NCBI GenBank assembly: GCA_035048495.1
Contig: CM068552.1
Location: forward strand, 16,306,753 to 16,370,752
Source of the DNA: Euptelea pleiosperma
Lineage: Eukaryota > Streptophyta > Magnoliopsida > Ranunculales > Eupteleaceae
Length of the DNA stretch: 64,000 nt
Reading direction: 5' to 3'
Under the pieces are notes generated by a model. It saw only the letters and a list, made by a program, of their open reading frames with translations. It did not search any database and had not been told where the DNA came from. Shown one piece after another: positions 1 through 52,628 of this stretch (position 1 is the first letter of the stretch; each line of letters opens with the position of its first letter). Made by a program: the position numbers and the translations under genes.

Positions 1-145
1 GCTTCAAAACCAATTCTAGGTTTGTTTAATAGCATACAGCAGATTCTGGCGCAATGTGATTGGCCACTGGTTCGCTGCTTCAAAACTTCTCTCCTATAAA
101 TCCTTGTATTGTGTGTTCTTTGTTGTTTTTTAGTCATTCATTGTT

Positions 146-1096
146 AATATACAAGTAGGTGGTCCGTGCCCACGGCAATCCTAGACAAAGCGTTTGTCAA
201 AATTAGGTGTGAGTGGCTGAGATCCACCGTCCAGTTGGGGGATAAGATCTCAGCCCTTCTTTATGAAGCCTATAAGAGGGGGAGACAACTTCCCTGTTTT
301 GTTATATAGACTAGTGGGTGCCCTGTGCCATCGGCACTCCTTGACAAAGAATTTACCAAAATCAAGTGAGAGGCAGAGATCCACCGTCCATTTGCGGGAG
401 GATTAGATCTCGGGCCTTCTTAGTTGATGCTTATAAGAAGAGGTATAAGTAGGGAGCCAACCAATGTGTTTTGTTATATAGAATAGTAAATGGCCCATGC
501 CCAAGGCACTCTCCGACAAAAGCGTTTGCAAAAATTGGGTGCCTTCCGCACTCAAACGGTATAACGGACTGGGGTGTTACCGTTTTTTCCATTATAACGG
601 ATTCTAACTCACAGAGGGAGAAATGAGAAAATAACAAAAAATAACGGTGTTGAAATTCAAATTTTGAATAAATTGAGGTCAAATGAATCGGATTAAGTAG
701 CTGAAATCTAACCGTCCACATTAGATCGATGGATTTGATCTCAACCACTATTTATCTAACCGTCTACATTAGATGGATGGATAAGATATGAGAATACAGC
801 TGAGTTGTCTTGTTATATGCGTGGGTGGGAGTTAATCTCAGCCATCGATATAAAGCATAGTGGATCTCAGCCACTCATTATTGAAGCCATATAAGATAAG
901 AGGGGTATAAGAAAACCACAGTCACTTATTATATTGTTAGTGGTGGCCTGTGCCATCGGCACTCCCCATCAAAGCATTTGCCAAAATTAGGTGAGTGGCT
1001 GAGATCCGCCATCCATTCGGGGGACAAGATCTCGGCCCTTCTTTGTTGAAACAGATAAGAAGTGGGGATCTCCCTGTTTTGTAATATAGATATCTT
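146..1096 (+). repeat. About 165-bp direct repeats, four or more copies
   Basis: Units start near 146, 310, 482 and 936. Each reads roughly TGCCATCGGCACTCC, GACAAAGC, TTTGCCAAAATTAGGTG, GATCCACCGTCCA, AAGATCTC, and ends CTGTTTTGTTATATAGA. The third unit is interrupted at about 541 by unrelated sequence; a diverged partial unit lies at about 830-930. Confidence 0.6.
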
Positions 1097-1190
1097 GCTT
1101 TTAAAGGCGGTAAAACCTTCCCTCGTTAAATGTCTCCAGGTTGTCTTGCACGCTCACGTCTGTCATCAATGATGATGAGGTACAATAATA

Positions 1191-1472
1191 TAAGCCACAT
1201 GGCATACTCTTAGAGACCACTAACCTTATGGATGTCTGTCTCATTCCTAGGTGGACCTCTATACCAAATATCAATTTGATTAGTGATTTCCAACCTTTAG
1301 ATTTGAGTACCTCAAATAATGCTTGAAATCTATAGTTAAAAATCATCCCATGAAAACGACTCCAATCAAATCCTTAAAAACTACTAATCATGCTGACTTT
1401 TTGTATATAGGCCCACCTAGAGATGGGCAAAACATTTATACGATCAGTGATCTCTACGGGTGTTCCACGCGT
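1191..1472. mobile_element. Palindromic MULE-like MITE, copy 1 (diverged)
   Basis: Left arm has GCCACATGGCATACTCTTAG and TTATGGATG; right arm is its inverse (GGCCCACCTAGAGATGGGC, CGATCAGTGATC). The outer GAGTAAAAC ends are not preserved. Confidence 0.6.
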
Positions 1473-1649
1473 AAGGTGCTTCCATGTATCGTGCATCACA
1501 CGTGGCGTTCCCCTAGTCTTATATAAGCTTTGTAGGGTTATTCAGTGATTGGGATTTGAGTTTATTACTAAAAAATATTTTTAAGTAGTATTGGGGTGTG
1601 GAGAACGCAATCCACACACACACAAAAAATGTAAAGAAAAGACCATGGT

Positions 1650-2010
1650 TTTAAAAACGGCCGTTTAAACGGTAACGCCCTGAGCCCGTTTCCGTTAAAA
1701 CCGTTTAAACATGTTTTATTGGTTTTGAAAAATATGGCCATTTTTTCATTTTAACTGCCGTTAAAACCATTTAAACGGCCGTTAAAATCTGTTAAATTCT
1801 ATTTTTTTTAAAATATTCAAATTTCAAAATTTAAATTTCAGCATCATTTTTTTCTGTTAAAATTGTTAAAACCGTTAAAATCCGTTTAATTCCATTTTTG
1901 CCCCTTACTGTTTCAATCCGTTTTAACGGCCGTTGAAACGGTTTAAACGGTAACACCCCCAGTCCGTTTAACCGTTAAAACGGCCTCCTTTAAACCTTGG
2001 AAAAGACAAC
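1650..2010. repeat. AACGG-rich palindromic element
   Basis: Dense words AACGGCCGTT, GTTTAAACGG and CCGTTAAAAC on both strands make an imperfect foldback. A related stretch lies at 2370-2515, and a short one at 541-600. Probably small non-autonomous DNA elements. Confidence 0.45.
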
Positions 2011-2369
2011 TAGGAGGAGACGAGTCTTCGCATGACTGAAAAACGTGGGATGTCCCCTCTTTTATTCTACTGTAATAAAGCCTCTTTTATCGACTGGAAG
2101 TTTGGGTGGATTCCAACTGGAACGGATAGATTCTCGATTGTTTTGTTGATTCCTAATTTAATTTATTCAATTATATTTGTGTATATTTTAATGTGATTAA
2201 TTGAATAAAAAAGTCAACTCGTGTATTACCTAAATACACCCTCCACTGTAAATCGATAAATTTTTTTAAGCAGTGGGTTTTTGAAGCAGCGAAGCAGTGG
2301 CCAATCACATCGTGCCACAATCCGCTGCTTCAAAAACCATTCTGGGCGATGTGATTTTAATCTTCTCTG

Positions 2370-2515
2370 GGTCCTTATTTTCATTATAACAGAAAAATAA
2401 CGGCCGTTATTTTTTTGTTATAACGGTCGTTATTTTTTGGGCGTTTTAACGGTATGTAATGTAACGGGTAGGTCCGAATCCGTTATAACGATAACGGCCG
2501 ATTTTTAAACCTTGG
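2370..2515. repeat. Second AACGGCCGTT-rich palindrome
   Basis: Contains AATAACGGCCGTTATT and GTTATAACGG/CCGTTATAAC pairs. Same word family as 1650-2010. No coding content. Confidence 0.4.
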
Positions 2516-3190
2516 TTTAGACGACCCACAATGCCACAGCGAGGGAGACCCACATCCAAAAAAAAAATCTCTCTTTTAATGATATTCTTGGTGGACCCAT
2601 TATCCATAATGGAATATAAAAGGCTATCCGTTTTGTCAATAGGAAAGGAGACATGGATAAGTTCTTCACCGAATCTGATAGCTATTCCTATTTTAATACG
2701 ATTTTTAATTTAAGGGCAATATTGTTTTTTGGTCTCTTTTGTTTGTTTATTTCAAGTGGGACGGCAACTTGACATTTACCGTTTAAACAATTTGGTGGGT
2801 GCCAATAGTGAAGGGTGTTGAGTTTTTCTGTAAGAAGTTGAAACAAGATAGGTTAATATGAATCATTTCAACTTTCAATAATTCAAACTTGTGGGCCCAA
2901 ATGAGTGTGATTTTAATAATTCTGGTGATTTCTAGCCGTTCGATTAGGTTTTTTTTGGGCCTGATGGGCCTTTTGTAAGACCCCTCTCTATTTAAATTTT
3001 TATTTTCGACACCCCCCTGACAAATGGTGGGTCGGGCTCAGTGGACCCCCTTTCTTTTGACCCCTCTTGGTACTCGTGTGCTCGGCCAGTGGTGATTGTG
3101 GGCGCCGAGCTGGCATCGCTTTTTTCACTTTGGGCGGTGCTGACAACCACCGTTGGATTTGTGAAATCCTTGCGGGCATCCAAACATGAG

Positions 3191-3543
3191 GAGTAAGACT
3201 TTGATGACAGGGTGCAATAGGAGCCACGTGGCATACTCTTAGGGGATTATGACCGTATGGATGTTTTTCCAATCCCTATATGGACCTACAAACAAAAAAA
3301 TCAGCTTGATTTGTGATTTCAAACCTTTGGATCTTTGTACCTCAAATAATGGTCAATAATGTTCAAATTTCCCACGGTTAAAATCAACCTATGAAAACAA
3401 TTCCAATCCAATGCCTAGAAATCACTAATCAGGCTGATTTTTGGTTTGTAGGTTCGCCTAATGATTGGCCAAGCATCCATACGGTCAGAGTCCTCTAAGA
3501 GTGTTCCTCATGGCTCATATTATTCCCCGTCAAAGTTTTATTT
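3191..3543. mobile_element. Palindromic MULE-like MITE, copy 2
   Basis: Begins GAGTAAGAC and ends GTTTTATTT. The arms carry GAGCCACGTGGCATACTCTT, CCGTATGGATG and AAATCAGC(T/C)TGATT, inverted in the right half. Flanking 9-mers AAACATGAG and GAACACGAG match at 7 of 9 bases, as expected for an aged 9-bp target duplication. Confidence 0.72.
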
Positions 3544-3549
3544 GAACAC

Positions 3550-3883
3550 GAGTAAAAACTTCTATCACAGCGTTCTGACAGATGCTTCTGTCACAATGCA
3601 AAACACAGCTCACGTGGCACATTCTTAGTGGACGCTGACCATTTGGCCAGTCCCTCGGTGGATCTATAAACAAAAAATCAGCCTGATTAATGATTTACAA
3701 CCTTTGGATCTTTGTACCCAAATGACGCTCGAAGTCTTACCGTTAAAATCGACACTGAAAAATTGAAAATAACTTCAATCGAATCGCTTAGAAATCACTA
3801 ATCAGGCTGATTTTTGGTTTAGAGGTCCATTGAGGGACTGGCCAAACATCCATACGGTCAGCATCCACTAAGAATGTGCCACG
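3550..3883. mobile_element. Palindromic MULE-like MITE, copy 3
   Basis: Starts GAGTAAAAACTTCTATCACA at the edge of copy 2. Core arms run from CTCACGTGGCACATTCTTAG to AGAATGTGCCACGA. The right outer end is lost. Confidence 0.65.
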
Positions 3884-4339
3884 ACAGGTGGTCCACTGAT
3901 TTTTGGTTTTCAAAAAAATAAAAAGGTGATTTCCCTACGTAACCAGGATTGGAACTCTAAATAACTGTCCAACGACGGGTGACCCAATACCAAAAAAAGG
4001 TCCATCCATTTAGCGTGCGTGTTTAACGAGACTTTGTCGTTGATGACAAGACCATTTCTAAAGAGACGTAAGAGCCAAGACTTTCATCATGTTCCCATTT
4101 TTTAGGGTTGGAAAATTTTAGTATGTCAACCCTAGGACGATATACTATGGCACGTTGTCGGTGCATTAAAAGGTCAAACCATTGGATGTTCTTTGAAATT
4201 TGAGTGGTGGTCTATGGTGGGAATCTTTATGACCAAAGGATACTGATTCAAACTACACAGATCTCGAAGTCCATTCAATGGTCTAGAGTCTAGACCTAGA
4301 GATGTTGATACTGCAAGATGATTATGATATAATATCATT

Positions 4340-4890
4340 TTCCTTTAGAGCAGTGTTACCATTAGGGTTACCGATGGGCCAGCCCAGCCTGAGGTGCTTG
4401 AAGGCCTAGTCCTTTTTAGTCTGGGCTCAGGCTAAGGAAATAAACCCTGAACCAGGATTGAGCCTCATTTTAAAAGCCCAATTACTTGTTGGGACAGGCC
4501 TGGCCTTGGCTTTGAGACCCGACGGGCCATTGTATGATAGCCAAGCCCAACACAACCCACCCAAGTCCCAACTAGTATGTTCATATACAATATTACTTCC
4601 TAGTAAGATTAACAAAGTTTCACTCTCTACCATACTTTTAAAGTGAAACATGAGCAAAATATGGTTTGGAATGGGCTTAAGCTCATCAAGGACCCGACAT
4701 CAGCTGTCTAACCTGTCAGACTGGGCTTGGTCTATTATATCCACTCTTGGAATGGCTTGGGCCAAAGAATTGAGGCCTGATTTGGGCCAGTCCATTCTCC
4801 TAGGATCCGGGCCTTTTTTGGGCCTCAGCCTGGTCCGCCCAGTGGCCATCATCCCTATGTCCTTCAAGGGTGGTCCTGGACAGTCACACA
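4340..4890. repeat. Degenerate GGGCC/GGCCT-rich repeat
   Basis: Rich in GGCCT, GGGCC and GCCCA on both strands. Similar stretches occur at about 42850-43160 and 53190-53590. This looks like a decayed non-autonomous DNA element; no transposase was seen. The open frames across it on both strands are a by-product of the GC-rich words. Confidence 0.35.
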
Positions 4891-4910
4891 AATCTTGAAA
4901 AACAAACCTT

Positions 4911-5182
4911 GCTCACTGACCCATGCATGTTTGGTCACTCTTTCGGTGGACCTACCCACCAAAAATCAGCCAAATTGGTGATTCATAGCCGCTGAACTGG
5001 AGTATTTTCATCATGGGCATTTAACCCATCCACATGCTTGTTCATGAAGCCCATGATGAAAAATGCTTAAATCTAACGGCTAGAAGTCACTGATCAGGCT
5101 GATTTTTGGTGTGTAGGTATATCAAGGGTTGGGCCGAACATTCATGGTGTCAGGGATTGGAAATAGTATGCCATGTGTCATT
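4911..5182. mobile_element. Palindromic MITE, copy 4 (divergent subfamily)
   Basis: Shares GGTGGACCTACC, AAAAATCAGCC, GATTCATAGCCG and the inverted CAGGCTGATTTTTGG half. Central sequence differs: it has its own palindrome around CATCATGGGC and GCCCATGATG. Confidence 0.55.
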
Positions 5183-5381
5183 TTGAGGGAAGGATGTATC
5201 AACCTTTTGAAACGGACGTTGGCTCAATCCAGAAGACCATAGAATTAGGGGGTAAATTTGGCCCAGAGCTCAGACCGGGACTTATACTCTAACACAAGTA
5301 AACCTGTCACTGATGAATGATCCTGCATTTGAACTTAAACCAAAAGAAGTCGTGACTGAGATCATCTTGCGTGTGCCCTTC

Positions 5382-5593
5382 GAGTAAAACTTGCATGACC
5401 ACCGACGGTGACACGGTGATATAATCCCTGACTGCCACAATATGATCAACATGGCACTGCTAGTGGACCCAGAAACAAAAAATCAGCTTGATTAGTGATT
5501 TAAAACCTTTCAATCTTGTACCCCAAATAATGCTCAAATTAAAATCACACAGTTATAATGGACCCATGAAATGACTCCAATCCAACACTTATG
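5382..5593. mobile_element. Palindromic MITE, copy 5 (right half lost)
   Basis: GAGTAAAACTT at 5382, then the left core with ATGGCACTGCTAGTGGACCC and AAATCAGCTTGATTAGTGAT, and the start of the middle. The right arm is not recognisable. Confidence 0.5.
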
Positions 5594-6012
5594 ATGGAAT
5601 GATCATAATTGAATGTCCTATCAATAGGTTGCATTAAGAGGATCAAAAGAAGCTGATAGTAGGTACAACCATCTAAGAGGTGACACATTGACAGATTGGT
5701 CCAGTTGGATGGGCATAGCTGCATAGGCATTATTAATCAGAGGTGGAAGAGTGAAGCTACTTATTTTTGTGTTGCCAAACGCCCCAAGATCAGAGGTGGA
5801 AGACTGAAACTGATTGTAATTAGTAAATTATTTTTTAGACTTCGTTAGAATTTTTTAAGATTTTTTAGAATTTTTTTTTATATCTGAAGCCCGGCCCAAG
5901 ATCGGGCCCGGGTCCGAGCTTTAGTTTTCCCACCAGGCCCGGCCCGCAGTACGTAGAGATGACGATACTACAGTATCATCCTGGCACCTTAATTCATCCA
6001 ATGAAAGGAAGG

Positions 6013-6346
6013 GAGTAAAACTTACGCAAAACACGAGCCACGTGGCACACTCTTAGTGTACATTGACCGTATGGATGTTTGGAGAGTCCCTTGGTGGACC
6101 TTAAACCAAAAATCAGCCTGATGAGTGATTTAGAACCTTTGGATCTTTGCACCCAAATAACGCTCAAATTCCTACCGTTACAATCAACCCATTAAAATAT
6201 CTTCAATTGAATCGCTTCCAAATCACTAATCAGGCTGATTTTTGGTTTACAAACTGCCAACGGACTGCTAAAACATCCATACGGTCATAATCCACTAATA
6301 GTGTGCCACGTGTCTCTTATTATGCGTTGTGACATAATTCTTACTC
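6013..6346. mobile_element. Palindromic MULE-like MITE, copy 6
   Basis: 334 bp from GAGTAAAAC to TTCTTACTC. Both arms hold the G-box word CCACGTG, CCGTATGGATGTTT and AAAATCAGCCTGAT. Flanking 9-mers AAAGGAAGG and AAAGAAAGG match at 8 of 9, supporting a 9-bp target duplication. Confidence 0.8.
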
Positions 6347-6385
6347 AAAGAAAGGATTGACAGCAATTGTGCACCACTCATTGAT

Positions 6386-6788
6386 GAGTAAAACTTGTCA
6401 CAAAATGCTGTGACCGAAGCCAGTGACAACACACAATACGAGCCACTTGGCACATCATTAGAGATCTCTGACCGTATGGATGTTTGGCCAGTTCCTTGAT
6501 GGACCTGTAAACCAAAAATCAGCCCGATTAGTGATTTTTAACCTTTGTATATTTGCACCCAAATAACGCTCAATAATGTTCAAATTCTTACGGTTAAGAT
6601 CAACCCGTGAAAATAACTTCAATCCAATGCTTATAAATCACTAATCAGGCTGATTTTTGGTTTGCAGCTTCACCGAGGGACGGGCTAAACATCTATACGG
6701 TCAGCGTCCTCTAATAGTATGCCACGTGTCTCTTATTGTGGTTTGTGACCGGCTTCGGTCACAACATCCTGTGATAGAAGTTTTACTC
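6386..6788. mobile_element. Palindromic MULE-like MITE, copy 7 (best full-length copy)
   Basis: 403 bp, nearly one complete foldback. Outer arms pair GAGTAAAACTTGTCACAAAA with the inverse of CTGTGATAGAAGTTTTACTC, then the GTGACCGAAGCC blocks, then the core arms. Flanking 9-mers CTCATTGAT and CCCATTGAT match at 8 of 9. No open frame of interest. The termini and duplication length are those of Mutator-like elements. Confidence 0.82.
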
Positions 6789-6834
6789 CCCATTGATTGG
6801 GCGGGAATGTGGGACCCACACATTCAACAAATTC

Positions 6835-7009
6835 GAGTAAAATTCTATCACATGAAATTGTAAATCACACAATCACAGCCAATGAGTTCTCGGCACGTAC
6901 ACAAGTGCTTTTGCAACGTACCATGTGTTTTTATTTTAGGTGTACGTGCCGAGAACTCATTGGCTGTGATTGTGTGATTTGCAATTCCATTGTGACAGAT
7001 GTTTTACTC
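6835..7009. mobile_element. 175-bp perfect-hairpin relative of the MITE family
   Basis: Starts GAGTAAAA and ends GTTTTACTC like copies 6 and 7, and is flanked by a perfect 9-bp duplication AACAAATTC (6826-6834 and 7010-7018). Inner arms 6857-6902 and 6940-6985 pair at 45 of 46 bases around a 37-nt loop. It lacks the G-box core of its neighbours. Confidence 0.82.
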
Positions 7010-7137
7010 AACAAATTCCGCTGGCACGAGGATGGCAGACCTTCCTTCGGGTCCATCCGTCAGCTACCCTAACAAAATAAATTTGAACATGGGAACGAGG
7101 AAAAAATACTAGGAATAAGTCAATTAACTACTTTGGA

Positions 7138-7270
7138 GAGTAGAACTTTGCCGATCGCCCAGAATATGAGCCACGTGGCATATTCTTAGAGATTTCTGAC
7201 CGTATGGATGTTTGACCAATTCTTAGGTGGACCAACAAACCAAAAATAAGCCTGATTCCTGATGTCTAAC
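7138..7270. mobile_element. Half copy of the MITE next to the GBA2-like promoter (copy 8)
   Basis: Starts GAGTAGAACTTTG and contains GAGCCACGTGGCATATTCTT, CCGTATGGATGTTTG and AAAAATAAGCCTGATT; it stops at the middle. It lies about 90 bp upstream of the candidate first exon, so its CCACGTGG is inside the likely promoter. Confidence 0.65.
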
Positions 7271-7358
7271 AAAGACCCACAAATGTGCTTTCAGACTCAG
7301 TTTTCCATGAAAATGACCCACAGATGAAAGTTTGACCTTAAATCTTGGATCCCAGCAG

Positions 7359-7409
7359 TCTCTCTCTCTCTCTCTCTCTCTCTACTGCAGAAGTGCTGTA
7401 GTGTTGCAG
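7359..7409 (+). other. Candidate 5' untranslated first exon of the GBA2-like gene
   Basis: A (TC)n tract at 7359-7383 is followed by a short stretch ending in GCAG and a strong donor, GTAAGG, at 7410. The first coding exon opens at an acceptor (AG at 9690-9691) 15 nt before the ATG, so at least one upstream non-coding exon is expected. CT-rich 5' leaders are common in plants. The start is unknown and no convincing TATA box was seen. This is inference only. Confidence 0.35.
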
Positions 7410-7927
7410 GTAAGGGTTAAAAGAGTTCTTCTTTTTTATGTTCTTTGTTTGTTATTTCTGAAGTTTGATTCTCCGTCACCAGTTCTACTATAGATTGATT
7501 CTCATGGAAGCTTCTGTGACTCTGTTTTCCTCCAAAATTTGCTTGAAAAGGTTCTCTGGACTGACACTCCAACCCTCTTCATTGGAGCCTCAGGGTTTTT
7601 CATCCCTATACCTTAACATGTATTGTACTTTTACCCCACGAATTGCATCCATGGTGAGATGACCTTATCATGTATTGTACTTTTACTCCACGAATTGCAT
7701 CCATGGTGAGATGCTGAGGTAGAAAAGTAATGCAGGAGCAGAAAAATTTTCTACACATAAAAATAAAAATAAAATGCAGGAGCAGAATCTGAAACCAATT
7801 ACTTAGGATTAATAAGATAAGTTTGGAAAGTAGTTCAATTTTAGTAGGAGCTTAATATTTTGGTTTGATTTAGATTATAATTTTTCTTAAATTTTGATTT
7901 ACTTTCTTAATTTTCATAGTTCTTTTT

Positions 7928-8149
7928 TTGATAAGTCGAAGATGTATTGATGAAAAAAGGAGATCGAACAAAATGAAAGCTCTTAAAGAAAGAATAAAAG
8001 AATGGAACAAGAAGGTACTAGGGAAGGTGGATGAGAAGATGAGTAGAATGCTTCAACAAATCAAGGAATTGGATGATAGAGAGGAAAAAGGACATCTGGA
8101 GGAAGGAGATTACAGACATAGGGAGGAGCTAAAATTGGAATTTTCATAG
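7928..8149 (+). pseudogene. LINE (L1-type) ORF2 fragment
   Basis: Encodes MKALKERIKEWNKKVLGKVD and an Asp/Glu-rich stretch, matching the linker between endonuclease and reverse transcriptase in plant L1-type LINEs. About 74 codons, no neighbouring domains, so it is a fragment in the first intron region. Confidence 0.6.
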
Positions 8150-8485
8150 ATTTTTTGATTGAGTAAAGAAATTATTGAAGTTTTTGTAGGTTCTCTAACG
8201 ATTGTGCAGATTCCATCAAAGTCCCTGTCTGGTGTTGATTTTGCGCAATTATCATCGATCGTATACTAGGCCCCTTTTGTTCTACATAAGTTTGGGTATT
8301 AGCGCAAGTTCGATTTCTCCTAGTATCGATTAGTTTTGACTATGAAAATTAATAATAATAAAAATCAATAGTGGAAACTTACTCGACAAGACTAGATTGT
8401 GTTCGGCTGCCTTCACGCATGCCATTGTCAACCCCCACTAACGCATATCATTAGATCCAATCATTGATGCAACTACTAATCATAC

Positions 8486-8800
8486 TAGAGATGAGGATGT
8501 TGAGATAGATAACTAGAAAAACTAGGAAAGATAAAATCAGAAACGAGCACATTTGAGGAAATCTAGGAATAGTTTCATTAGGAGATATAAAAAGGGAAAG
8601 TTGATTGAGATGGCTTTGGTACAAGTTGAAAGGGAGAGAGGAAGGCTGAAAATGAAATGGAGTGAGGTAGTAAGAATAGATTTGAAAACATATGCCTTGA
8701 CAGAAGATATAGCTGTTAATAGAGTCAAATGGCGAAATAGGATTCATGTTGCCGACCTCAGATAGCTGAGATAAGGTGTAGATGATGATGATGATGATGC
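8486..8800 (+). pseudogene. RTE-type LINE, 3' end fragment with GAT-repeat tail
   Basis: Reads MRML, a stop, then KTRKDKIRNEH, and further on RGRLKMKWSEVVRIDLKTYA, LTEDIAVNRVKWRNRIHVAD. This is the common C-terminus of plant RTE-type reverse transcriptases. It ends in (GAT)n at about 8781-8799, typical of that clade's 3' ends. Interrupted by stops; inactive. Confidence 0.65.
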
Positions 8801-9706
8801 AATCTTACTTTTCATGTAGACATTTTTTTTATTAGATACAAAGATTATTGATGTTTTTGTAGCTACTACTAATAGTGGTGCAGAATCTGCAGATAGTGTC
8901 AATTCCATCACTTATCAAAAAAAAAAAAAAAGATTGTGCCGATTCCATCAAGGTCCTTGTGCTCTGTTGATTCCGCATGATTATCATCGATCGTAGAATG
9001 GGGTCCTGTCACTACATCACGAAGATTGGGCCCCTCTGGGCCTGCTACCTCAGCTGCACGAGTAAAGACAACCCTGCTACTATGGTTAAGAGGTTTGAAA
9101 TGTTGCTCCAGCAAACATTTCCCATTACTAAGATGTGTTTCCAAATTTTAGTTGCAATGATTGAAAATATGTGAAGTACCCAGCTGTTTCTTATTTCAAA
9201 ATTATAGACTGTTTGTGGTGGAAACTTAAAGCACATTTGGACTAAAAGGGAAGTCGAAGCAGAAAACTTGGTTCACTCACTGACTTTTAGTAAAATTTAA
9301 AGTTTTAAGAGCAACGTTCCATGCTCAATTTCTTTTGAAAATCTTTAAAGCTCCTCTAATCGCTATATTCTGTCCAATTACGTTGTGGTATTCATCATCG
9401 ATTGTGGTCACGGACTCTGTTCTTTAATATTCAATGGCCTCTTCTCTGATATACATGTGGCTGAGCGTCCTGGTGGCATTGATGTTATGAGGCTGGCTCA
9501 GTCAACATAGAATTACATGATTTCATTGTTTCCATGAGATAAATATGCACACTAATAGCATATGACATTCAGATTTAACATGCTCTTTCCATAATCAGGT
9601 TATCAGTTCTCTGTCTTAAACTGTAGGTTTGCAATTTTGGATGACTAATTATCTATTATTTGTTTTGTTTTCTTAATTCCACTTTGATAAGGTTGGCATA
9701 CACAAG

Positions 9707-51386
<41,680 letters not shown>

Positions 51387-51553
51387 CACATGTAAGCTTT
51401 TTAATGAGATTGATAGTGATAAGGAAAAAAGAAAAGAAAATATGCAATTTTTACTATATTGTCAGAGGACCTGCGATTACATTCGGATTTTTACTGTAAT
51501 TAATTTTTTATTACTATTTTAATACAAATGGTTGATTGAAGTATATGTATATA

Positions 51554-52628
51554 TGAGGGCGGTTTCTCTTATCTCCCCTCCCCTTTAAACTTAAAATAAA
51601 AAGACTACTATATCCCCTATGTTTTCTCTAATCTCCCCCAATGGAAAATAAAAAACCTTTTTTGCCCATTTTTATTTTCTGAACATTTCCACTTAAAACC
51701 TATTTTCTCTAATCTTCCCCCCTATTCATCCCCTTTGTTTTTACTCGATCGAAACGCATATGTACCGGCAGGATCTTACCATTCCACTGGTTTGGTTCAG
51801 ACGGCAGGATCTTACCGGGGTGCTTAATTTGGTTTCGGTAGTTCTATCTTGCCGTTTGAACCAAATCAGTTTGAGATTGTCCTAATTTGGTTCAAACAGT
51901 AGGATCTTACCGAGGTTCTTAATTTTATTTCGGCAGGAGCTTACCGGGGTTCTTAAGATACATTCGGTAGTTCAGTACCGTATGGTAAATCTATATTTCG
52001 GCAGCCTCTTACTGTTTCAACAGGACATGGTAGATGGTCTTAGAGATGAATTTGGCCCAACCCATTATATTCAAGAATTGATGTAGTGCTTGTTGTCGAT
52101 CTATTCATAGAACTTAAAACAAGTTTGGAGTACTTCAGTAGGACAAGAATCATCATGGCTTCATGTCTGCCAAAGTATATATGTTAATGTGACACTCATA
52201 TACCAGTATCTCAAGAGGGAGGTGGGAACAATTGGAGATGTTTAGCAGAAGCCAAAAAGGTGACGAGATGAAAGCATTTTTCTCATTTTGGGAGTCCCTA
52301 CCACCTCTCATCACCAAACACCACAAAACAAAAACTGAACATAAACAAAACAAAACGATTTCTTGTTCTCTCTGTGTCGAGTGAAGTCTTGATTAAAAAA
52401 AATGTCACAAGGAGAGATTCCACTCCTTTTATCACACTTTGTGGTGAAGAGGCGTCAAAACCAACCAATTTTATCTCACGGTGAAGAGGGTAAAACTTAG
52501 GTTTACCTTTTTTGTTTTTAACCAGCGGGGAGATTAGAGAGTTCTCGGGGGGTGGAGGGGCAACTAGAGAACCATAAAAATATGGGGGGGGGGGGGGGGA
52601 TAAGAGAAACAAGGAGAAATCGCCTTAA
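51554..52628. mobile_element. Foldback-ended DNA element just after the GBA2-like gene
   Basis: Left end GGGCGGTTTCTCTTATCTCC and right end (inverse) AAGGCGATTTCTCCTTG...TTTCTCTTATCCCC form inverted termini. Inside, GGCAGGATCTTACCGGGGT words repeat at 51770-51960. A G-run lies at 52585-52600. No transposase. Confidence 0.5.

Larger units (their letters stand above)
1..2345. repeat. Region bounded by inverted repeats, with nested repeats
   Basis: The first ~92 bases and about 2279-2340 are inverted copies of each other: both contain GCAGCG, CAGTGGCCAATCACAT and GCTTCAAAA words. A DNA transposon or foldback may span the first 2.3 kb, its left end cut by the window edge. No transposase was seen. 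Confidence 0.45.

Noticed and set aside
4427..4898. Opposed open frames of 60-80 codons on both strands
   Set aside because: Mirror-image frames caused by GGCC-rich repeated words, without start context or domain.
6657..7072. Open frames of 68 and 91 codons
   Set aside because: They read straight through MITE arms and the hairpin element; the sequence is explained by inverted repeats.
8908..9236. Overlapping 60-80 codon frames on both strands
   Set aside because: No family resemblance. A poly(A) tract at about 8918-8931 and flanking LINE debris suggest retroelement remains.
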